From Desmodus rotundus (lineage: Eukaryota > Chordata > Mammalia > Chiroptera > Phyllostomidae), in the NCBI RefSeq assembly GCF_022682495.2, contig NC_071399.1, positions 51,514,873 to 51,578,872 on the forward strand: 64,000 nt of DNA. The letters run 5' to 3'. The position numbers and the translations under genes were made by a program. Position 1 is the first letter of the stretch. Each line of letters starts with the position of its first letter. Positions 56,093-64,000 of this stretch are shown piece by piece. The notes under the pieces are model-generated. The model worked only from the letters and a program-made list of their open reading frames with translations, ran no database searches and was not told where the DNA came from.

Positions 56093-58590
56093 GACTTCCA
56101 GTCAAGATGATGGCATAAGTAAAGACGGCTTGTCTTCTCACGCAACAACATCAAAATTATAACTAAATTTTAGAACAATCATCACTCAGCTGTCAGAAAT
56201 TGAGTTGAATGGAAGTCTGACAACTAGGAATTAAAGAAATCATATCCATCCAGACTGGTAGGAGGGGTGCAGATGCAGAATGGGCTGGTCCCACCCATGT
56301 GTGGTGGAAAAAATTTGGGAGGAATATCTCAGGAGGGAGGAGTTTCAGTCCCATGCCAGGCCCCTCAGCTCAGGGTTCCAGTTATATGAAGATAAGTCCC
56401 CATAAATTCTGACTGAAAATAGCAGTGGGAATTGAGTCAGTGGAACAAACTCCTGGGGTCCCAAGTGGTTCCTCTTAAAGAACCCACATACCAACTTACT
56501 TGCACTCATTCCCTCTGAGCTCCAGCACTGGGGTAGCAGCTTTAAAGGCATCAGTGGCATATAGGGAAAAACTAAAGTGTCTGGCATCAATATGAGCTAG
56601 GGAACAGCTTTCTCCCAGAAAGAAAAGTGGGCAGGAGCCATTGTCCCTTTTCTGAACTCTCCCCCCAGAGAGCCACAGAGCCAGAGGTAGGTGCCATATC
56701 TAAGACTCCATCAACTTCCTAACACCATTTGTTGTGCCCTGGGGATCCCCTGTGCAGCTCTTAACAGTGTTTTTTTCATATAAATGGCTGGTCTTGGTTC
56801 ATGCTTCCCAACTTCCTAAATCCTTTCAACCAAGCAACAGCTGTCCTCAGTGAGACCCTATCACCCATACCGTTTACTAAGTGGCCCCAGGCATGGTAAT
56901 ACTAGCAGTTGGCTTAGATTCACAGCTTGGCTTTACCTGGGACTCTCCAAGCCCAGCAAAAGTAGAAGATATCTCAGATTGCCTTGTATTTCAGTCAGGG
57001 TGGCCGCAGATAAAACACAGGTGGGAGTCGAACTTGGCCTGCACCACTCAGGATATCCCTGGGCCTATGCACCCAGTGGACAGCTATAGACATCTTCAGA
57101 GTACCACCATTCTACCTCCATACAGCTGATCCTCCACAGAGGGCAGAGGTTGGTGGTCACTGGTCACATCGAATCCTTGCAGCTGCTATCCTGGGTAAAT
57201 CCCTCCCATTGACCTGCCAACAGCAACCAAGACTCAACTACAAGAGGAGGGTGAACTCAGCCCACATGAAGGGTGCATCTCGAGTATCCAACTTGGATAA
57301 TAGGGGAGGTTGTGCCACTGGACCCTACAGCACATCTAATGCATTAGACCATGCTACCAAGATGGGGAGTCATAACACCTCTACCTAATATATAGAAACA
57401 AACACAGGGAGGCTGCCAAAATGAAGAGACAAATAATCATGGCCCAAATGAAAGAACAGTTCAAAATTCCAGAAAAAGACCCAAACAAAATGGAGATAAG
57501 TATAAAAAAGTTCTAATCAGCAATGAAGGATACCCTAATTAAAATAAAAGACAATTTACAAGAAAACAACAGTAGAGTGGATGAAGCCAAGAATCAAATC
57601 AATGACTTGGAACATAAGGAAGCAAAAAACAACCAGTCAGAACAAGAAGAAAAATCAATCCCAAAAAATGAGGATAGTGTAAGCAGCCACTGGGACAACT
57701 TTAAGCATTCCAACATTCACATCACAGGGGTGCCAGAAGAAGAGAAAGAGCAAGAAACTGGAAATCTATTTGAAAAAATAATGAAAGAAAAGTTATCTAA
57801 TTTGGTGAAGGAAATAGACATACAAATCCAGGAAGCCTGGAGAGTCCTAAACTAGATGGATACAAAGAAGCCCACTCTAAGACACACTGTAATTAAAATG
57901 CTAAATGTCAAAATAAAGACAGACTCTTAAAAGCAGCAAGAGAAAAGCAGTTAATTACCTACAGAGGAGTTCCCATAAGACTCTCAGCTAATTTATCAAA
58001 AGAAACATTGCAAGCAGAAAGGGATTGGCAAGAAATATTCAAAGAAATGAAAAGCAGGGACCTGCTGCCAAGATTGCTCTACCCAGCAAAGATATCATTT
58101 AGAATCAAAGGGCAGATAAAGAGCTTCCCACACAAGAAAAAATTAAAGGAGTTCATCTTCACCAAACCATTATTATATTAAATGTAAAGAGACTTATTTA
58201 AGAAAAAGATCAAAACTATAAACAACAAAATGGCAAAAAAATACAAGTCTATCAAAAATTGAATCTAATAAACAAACTAAGCAAATAAGAAAAACAGAGA
58301 CAAAATCATGGATATGGAGAACATTCTGATGATTGCCAGATGGGAGGGGGGTAGGGTAATGAGTGAAGAGGTGAGAGGATTAAGAAGTACAAATAGGTAC
58401 TTACAGAATAGCCATGGGGATGTAAAGTACAGTATAGGAAATGGAGTAGCCAAAGACTGTACACACATGACCCATGGACATGAACAATGGTGTGGGGATT
58501 CCCTGAAGGAATGGGGAAGCCAGGTGCAGGGGGTCACAAGGGAAAAAATTGGGACAACTGTAATAGCATAATCAATAAAATATAATTTTA
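56093..58590 (+). mobile_element. HAL1-like element, copy C (older, long leader)
   Basis: A 2.5-kb element starts 'agacttccagtcaagatgat' with 'ggcataagta', and has a leader of about 1.3 kb, a broken ORF1 and a purine-rich 3' UTR. It ends with the same closing signature as the other copies, 'gggacaactgtaatagcata' and 'atcaataaaatataat'. It is inserted in the decayed L1: the L1 text 'accacaataa' on the left continues as 'aacacaatgaggtatt' on the right, giving an imperfect duplication of about 11 bases. There is no ORF2. More stops and divergence than in copies A and B point to an older insertion and to a longer period of family activity. Confidence 0.87.
57421..58182 (+). pseudogene. ORF1 of HAL1-like copy C, broken
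   Basis: ORF1 begins at about 57421 ('MKRQIIMAQMKEQFKIPEKD') and hits a stop at about 57513. A coiled-coil segment is open at 57523-57855 ('MKDTLIKIKDNLQENNSRVD', 'NDLEHKEAKNNQSEQEEKS'), and the RRM-like start reads 'NIHITGVPEEEKEQETGNL'. After a stop at 57855 the C-terminal domain is still readable with shifts ('TYRGVPIRLSANLSKETLQA', 'RDLLPRLLYPAKISFRIKGQ'). It is clearly more decayed than copy B. Confidence 0.8.
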
Positions 58591-58592
58591 AA

Positions 58593-59087
58593 AAACACAA
58601 TGAGGTATTACTTTATAATAAGTGTTATCATCAATAAACGAACAAAAAACAAGTGCTGACAAGAATGTGGAAAAAGGGGAATGCTTTTGCACTATTGGTG
58701 GGAATGCAGATTGGTGCAGCCACTGTGAAAAACAGTGTGGAGATACCTCAAAATATTTAAAAATGGAACATCCTTATAACCCAGCAATTCCACTTCTGGA
58801 AATTTATCTAAAGAAACAAAAAAACACTAATTATAAAAAATATAAGTACCACTGTTTATTGTAGCATTTTTTACAATACCCAAGATTTTGAAGTTCCCCA
58901 AGTGTCCATCAGTAGATGAGGAGATAAAATAAGTACAGAACATTTACACAATGTAATACTCCTCAGCCATAGAAAGGAAGAATATTTTACTCTATGTGAC
59001 TGCATGGCTAGACCTGGAGAACATGCTAAGTGAAATAAGCCAGTCAGAGAAATGTAAATGCCATATGGTTTCATTCCTGAGTTCACC
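58593..59087 (+). mobile_element. Decayed L1 ORF2, last part
   Basis: This resumes the L1 interrupted at 56092: 'cacaatgaggtattacttta', 'gcaattccacttctggaaat', 'aagtgtccatcagtagatga' and 'gctaagtgaaataagccagt' are the closing parts of ORF2. The expected 3' UTR and tail are not seen because HAL1-like copy D starts immediately after. Confidence 0.88.
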
Positions 59088-59523
59088 TTTTTTATTTTTA
59101 TTTTTTGTTTGTTTGTTTTTAAATATATTTTATTGATTATGCTATTACAGTTGTCCCATTTTCTCCCCTTTATTCCCCTCTGCCCTGCACCTCCCCTTCC
59201 ACCAGCATTCCACTTTTTAGTTCATGTCCGTGGGTTATACATATAAGTTATTTGGCTTCTCCATTTTCTATACTATTCTCAACCTCCCCCTGTCTATTTT
59301 TTACCTACAATTTATGTTTCTTATTCCCTGTACCTTTTCCCCCATTCTCCCCCTACCCCTTCCCCGCTGATAACGGTCCATTGATCTCCATTTCTGTGAT
59401 TCTGTTCCTGTTCTAGTTGTTTGCTTAGTTTTTTTTGTTTTGTTTTGTTTTGTTTTAGGTGCAGTTGTTGATAGTTGTGAGTTTGTTGTCATTTTACTGT
59501 TCACAGCTTTGATCTTCTTTTTC

Positions 59524-60290
59524 TTAGATAAGTCCCTTTAACATTTCATATAATAAGGGCTTGGTGATGATGAGCTCCTTTAACTTGGCCTTATCTGAGA
59601 AGCACTTTATCTGCCCTTCCATTCTAAATGATAGCTTTGCTGGGTAAAGTAGTATTGGTTGTAGGTCCTTGCCTTTCATGACTTGGAATACTTCTTTCCT
59701 GCCCCTTCTTGCCTGTAAGGTCTCTTTGGAGAAATCAGCTGACAGTCTTATGGGAACCACTTTGTAGGTAACTGTGTCCTTTTCTCTTGCTGCTTCTAAG
59801 ATTCTCTCCTTCTGCTTAATCTTGGGTAATGTAATTATGATGTGCCTTAGTGTGTTCCTCCTTGGGTCCAGCTTCTTTGGGACTCTCTGAGCTTCCTGGA
59901 CTTCCTGGAAGTCTATTTCCTTTGCCAGATTGGTTCTCCATTATGCTTTCAAATAAGTATTCAATTTCTTTCTGTTCCTCTTCTCCTTCTTGCACCCCTG
60001 TATGGATGTTGGAACATTTAAAGTTGTCCTGGAGGTTGCTAAGCCTCTCCTCATTTTTTTTGAATTCTTGTTTCTTCATTCTGTTCCTGTTGAATGTTTA
60101 TTTCTACCTTCTGCTCCGAATCGACTTGAGTTCCAGTTTCCTTCCCTTCCCTGTTGGTTGTCTGTACATTTCTCTTCATTTCACTTTGCATAGCCTTCAC
60201 TTGTTCCTCTATTTTACAACCATACTCAGCCAATTCTATGAGCATCCTGATTACCAGTGTTTTGAACTGTGCATCTGATAGGTTGGCTAT
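59524..60290 (-). pseudogene. ORF1 of HAL1-like copy D, broken
   Basis: Read on the minus strand, the N-terminal part is 'LIELAEYGCKIEEQVKAMQS' and the coiled-coil part 'KRNVQTTNREGKETGTQVDS'. The frame breaks at about 60060, continues with 'RIQKK' and 'LSNLQDNFKCSNIHTGVQEG', breaks again at about 59816, and the C-terminal domain is open to 59524: 'VPIRLSADFSKETLQARRGR' and 'LLYEMLKGLI'. This closing matches copies A and B. Not functional. Confidence 0.85.
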
Positions 60291-60655
60291 CTATTCATCA
60301 CAATTCTATTTTTGGAGCTAGATCTGTATTTTCATTAGGGCCATATTTTTTGTCTCAGTGCAGCTGTTACACTGTAAGAGGTGGAGCCTTAGGTATTCTA
60401 ATGCATGTCCCTGCATTGTGGTGCTGTACAGGTGGCAGGGGTCCAAGAGGGAAAAATGCCACTTGCTTGGCTCTCAGCCAGCTTTCAGGCACTTTTCCCA
60501 CTACCCTCAGCAAATTGGGCCCTTCTGGTGTTGATTCCCAGGTGCATGGGTTTGTGTACATTTTAGGACCCTGTAGTTCTCTCCAACAAACTCTCCTGTG
60601 AGGCTGGGACTTTCTCCTACCACTGCCACAACCCCCACAGGTATTCATAGCCAGA

Positions 60656-60945
60656 TTTTTTTTTAACACAGTCATCCATTTTATTATAGTTATTTTGTGT
60701 ATACACTGCACAAAGAAATCACATGTATTTTAAAGTCAAATTTAAAAATTACTTTCACAAAACAATTCCCAAGTAGATGCTACTATTTCTTTTTGGGGGG
60801 GGTTCAGCTGGGGTGGGGTGGAGGGATGGGGAGAAAAGGCACACAACTGTAATTGAATAACAATACAAAATTAAAATTAAAAAGAACAAGATATTGTAAT
60901 TCTGAAAAAAAATAAAATAAAATAACATAATCTTTTTTTTAAAAA
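60656..60945 (+). mobile_element. Small chimeric insertion with an L1 3' tail
   Basis: This 290-base block interrupts the leader of HAL1-like copy D and is flanked by a perfect 9-base duplication ATAGCCAGA (60647-60655 and 60946-60954). The right part (60806-60890) is the last 85 or so bases of an L1 3' UTR ('ggggtggggtggagggatgg', 'ggcacacaactgtaattgaa') followed by an A-rich tail. The left part (60656-60805) begins with T9 and is not L1 sequence that I recognise. It looks like a retrotransposition product joining two templates, or a twin-primed L1 with foreign sequence. Confidence 0.65.
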
Positions 60946-61314
60946 ATAGCCAGAGGTTTTGAAGCTTTTCCCCCTGAGCTGGAACCCTGGGTTACGTGGT
61001 CTGTTTCACTCCCCAGTTGTTCCTCCCTGTTTATCTGTATGCAAATGTGTGACCACTGGTTCTGCCAGACAATGCCTCAACTGTCTGGTCCTTCAGCCAC
61101 CGCCTTGCCCATGTCTTTTCCACCCTGGCTGTATATCTCCGCACCTCCTTCCAGTCTAAATTAATGTTTCTTCTTCAACTCTTTGATTGTCGGATTTCTA
61201 TACAGTTCAATTTTCTGGCAGTTCTGGTTGATTTTTGTTTTTAAACTTTCAGTTGTCCTTCTTTTGGTTGTGTGAGGAGGCAAAGTGTATATGCCTAAAG
61301 CTCCATATTGGCCA

Positions 61315-63990
61315 GAAATTGTACTGTTGCCAATTTCTCATGTCAGATATGTTAGTATTTGCTTAATACATTTGGGTACTGCAAAGTTGTTATATTCTCT
61401 TCATGAACTTACCCCTTTATCAATATATAATGGCCTTCTTTTTCTTTGGTTACGGCTTTTCAGTTAAGGTTTACTTCGTCTGATGTACGTATATCTATTT
61501 CTGCTCTACTTTCGTTTTTACTTGCATGGAACATCTTTTCCCATCCCTTTATTCTGAACACATGTCTGTCCTGAAAGGTGAAGTGAACCTCTTGTAGGCA
61601 GCACATAGCTGGGTCTTATTTTTTTTGTTTTATTTATTCAATTACTCTTTGCCTTTTGATCCATTTACATTTAGAGTAATTATTGATAAGTGAGAAATTA
61701 CTAATGCTTTCTTTTAAATTATTTTCTGGCTATTTTCTAGTTCCCTTGTTACTTTCTTCCTGTCTTGCTGTTGGCCTTTTTGAATTAATGATTTTTCATA
61801 GTAATATACTTTGATTCATTTCTCTTTTTTTGTCTATTTACAGTAGGCTTTTGCTTTGTGGTTACAATAACTTACATAAAGTATCTTACAGATATCTTAT
61901 AGATAAAAGTCTATTTTACACTGATAACTTTGATCTTTACAAAAACTCAACTTTTTCACTTTATTATGTTTTTGATGTCACAACTTAACTGTTGTTATAG
62001 TGTGGATTCACCAACAAATAATTATAGCTATAGGTATTTTTATTTTTTATTTTTAAAAATGTATTTTCCAGCTATATTTTAATGCTTTCTTCCTTTAATA
62101 TTTTTACTAGAGTTAAGTGGTAACACACTGCCATTTTACAGTATTACCATATTCTGAATTTAATTATATACTTACCTCTTTACCAGTCAGTAGTATATTT
62201 TCATGTTATTAATTAGCATCTTTTCATTTCAGATTGAAGAACTTTCTTTAATCTTATAAGATAGGTCTGGTAGTGATGAACTTTCTTAGCTTTTATTTGT
62301 CTAGGAATGTTTAAAGAATTCTTGGTTGCCAATTCTTTTTTCCTTGCAGCACTTTGAATATATTAGTCACTATCTCCTGGTCTGTGAGGTTTCTTCTGTC
62401 AAATTCACTGATGTCGTCTAGGGGTTTCCTTATAAATGATAAGTTTCTTTTCTCTGCAGCTTTTAAGATTCTGTCTGATTTCTAACAATTTATTATAATG
62501 TGTCTTAGAGAAGATTTTTTAATTGAATTTATTTGGAGACCTACGAGCTTCATGAACTTGGATGGTCAAATCTCTCCCCAGATTTAGGAAGTTCTCAACC
62601 ATTTGTTCTTTAAATAGCTTTCTGTCCTCTTCTGCCTCTCTTCACCTCCTGGAACACAAATATTTCACAGATTGCTTCTCTTGATGCTATCCCATAGTTC
62701 ACATAAGTTTTCTTTACTCTTTATTCTTCTTTCTTACATGTTCTTTGCTGACTGGATAATTTTGAAGATCCTTATCCTTTACCTCAGAGATTCTTCTGTT
62801 TAATCCATTCTGTTATTGACACTCTCTATTGCACTTTATTTTTCACTTCATATATTGTATTTTTCAGCTCCAGAATTTCTATTTCGTTCTATTTTATGAC
62901 TTCTACCTCTGTTTTAAACTTCTCGTTTTTTGTGTATTGTTTCCTGATTCCATCTAATTCTCTTTCTGTGTTTACTTATAGCTTATTGAACTTCCTTAAA
63001 AGAGCTATTCTGTGTTTTTTATTAGGTAAATCACAGATCTCCATATGTTTGGGGTTAGTTACTGAAAGATTATTGTTGCCCTTTGATGGTGTCATGTCTC
63101 TTGATATTTCATGTACCTTGAAGTCTTGCATTGCTGTCTTTGCATTTGAGGTAGCATTTCCTCCTCTGGTCTTTACTGACTGACTATGGGAGAAAATACC
63201 TTTAGTCAGTCATCCCTGCTATGGATGCTGAGGTAATCTCAGACCTCTTGTGGATAAGCCTACTCCACACTTCTTGCTCGCTCCTGTGGCAGAGGTCTTA
63301 AGCTTGTATGTCTTCTCTTGCAGGAGCAATGTACCAGGCCAAGTCCTAGCAATTTCCCTTTTGTTTACCCAAGGATGGTGCTATATGCTTATTTGTGGTA
63401 TCTCTCATACATGCAGATTCAGTCTGGCTTTGTGCATGTGCTTACTAGCTGTCTGCCAAAGCTCACACTTGTAATTGGGAGTGCACATACGGAGCTGGCA
63501 ACAGATTGGGTGTTTGTGTGGGTAAGGTACCCAGAGTGCTAGAGGTGCCCATGGTCCAACTGGGGGATCTGCAGGCTAAGCTTTCCATCAGGCTAATGGG
63601 TGGGCCTGCTAATGGAGTCCATACATGGTTAGTAGGATCTATATCCCTTTGATAAGGTGCATTCCAAGGCCTGGCTCTTGTCCTCCCAGTTGCTCACTGT
63701 CCCCAGTCGTGAAACTTACAACTCAGTACTCTGGATGGAGTGAGAGAGAACTGAGCCTCTTTAACATCATCCTACACAGCTGGGGAAGCTAGGTGCTCAT
63801 TCACATGCTCTCACTTTCCCCTGTTGGAAAAAACGCAGGCTGAGAAAGGCTCTTTTGACCCTGAGCTTCACCACCCTGAAGTGATGTGAGAGTGGTTGAC
63901 AAGCGTAAAGTCAAACTGTTCCTCTTACTTCCTCTAATGCACCCAATATTAGATCTCTTTTCTCCAATGGTGTCCTGAAATATCTCCACT
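61315..63990 (-). mobile_element. Old L1 (L1M type), ORF2 start, ORF1 and leader
   Basis: Antisense L1 text is clear: 'ttatcaatatataatggcct', 'gaacctcttgtaggcagcac' and 'ttgatccatttacatttaga' are the endonuclease region at 61410-61685 read backwards. ORF1 wording follows at 62250-62900 ('ttcttggttgccaattcttt', 'ctgtgaggtttcttctgtca', 'gaagttctcaaccatttgtt'). From 63.0 to 64.0 kb the text ('cttaagcttgtatgtc', 'gtcctcccagttgctcactg') fits an L1 leader but is too diverged to be sure. No frame is open at useful length. It is far older than the L1 at 23.3 kb. Confidence 0.72.
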
Positions 63991-64000
63991 GGACTCCACA

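Larger units (their letters stand above)
59088..61314 (-). mobile_element. HAL1-like element, copy D (minus strand)
   Basis: The element is read from about 61314 down to 59088. The 3' end is seen as poly-T-rich sequence (59088-59122) followed by the reverse complement of the closing signature ('tattgattatgctattacag' and 'ttgtccc'). ORF1 lies at about 60290-59524 and the leader at 60300-61314, where 'gttacgtggtctgtttcact' is the reverse of the copy A leader. A small insertion (60656-60945) splits the leader. The 5' end is partly degraded ('ctccatattgg' where copy B has the reverse of 'ccaagatggcgg'). There is no ORF2 and no clear duplication at the outer flanks. Confidence 0.87.

Noticed and set aside
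1..64000. tRNA, rRNA, snRNA or snoRNA genes
   Set aside because: I looked for box A/B tRNA signatures and U6-, 7SK- and 5S-like starts on both strands and saw none. A covariance-model search would be needed to exclude diverged copies.

Overview
This window is mammalian nuclear DNA, intergenic or deep intronic. I find no host gene with intact exons, no RNA gene and no CpG island. Most of the readable content is transposable elements and processed pseudogenes. MIR, L2, MLT1 and Tigger remnants show a placental mammal. The young L1 family, a family of ORF1-only L1-like elements (HAL1-like, 'half-L1') and several retroviral LTRs suggest a laurasiatherian, most likely a bat. That lineage is an inference from remembered repeat sequence. 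The intact L1 would argue against fruit bats (L1 reported extinct), and no VES-type tRNA SINE was noticed.

Layout. 1-22.8 kb: an SYPL1 retrocopy split by a small hAT-type element; MLT1 LTRs, one of them split by an RPSA retrocopy; MIR, L2, Tigger and microsatellites; the first HAL1-like element (17.99-19.88 kb). 22.85-30.60 kb: a three-level nest. A YBX1 retrocopy (minus strand) was interrupted in its 3' UTR by a solo LTR, and that LTR was interrupted by a full-length L1 (23296-28744, minus strand) with both reading frames open. Each level has visible target-site duplications, so the order of events can be read directly. 32.3-34.3 kb: a second HAL1-like element with a clean duplication and a YY1-like site at its 5' end. 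35.5-38.7 kb: two palindromic DNA transposon remnants and an L1 with an inverted 5' segment beside an L2. 39.5-40.5 kb: an old antisense L1 split by a second solo LTR. 42.6-43.7 kb: an AT-rich stretch without recognisable repeats, a candidate conserved noncoding element. 47.1-53.2 kb: a degraded class I (gammaretrovirus-like) endogenous retrovirus with protease, RT/RNase H, integrase, envelope and 3' LTR, but no visible 5' LTR or gag. 53.2-64 kb: a decayed sense L1 interrupted by a third HAL1-like element, a fourth HAL1-like element on the minus strand that itself carries a small insertion, and an old antisense L1.

How the parts work together. The one potentially autonomous element is the L1 at 23.3-28.7 kb, which encodes an ORF1 RNA-binding protein and an ORF2 endonuclease/reverse transcriptase. 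The four HAL1-like elements keep an ORF1 relative and a strongly conserved 3' end but have no ORF2. Two of them are nearly identical over about 170 bases, so the family amplified recently and must have borrowed a reverse transcriptase, plausibly from L1s such as this one. The processed pseudogenes are further products of L1 machinery. This L1/half-L1 pairing is the most interesting biology in the window.
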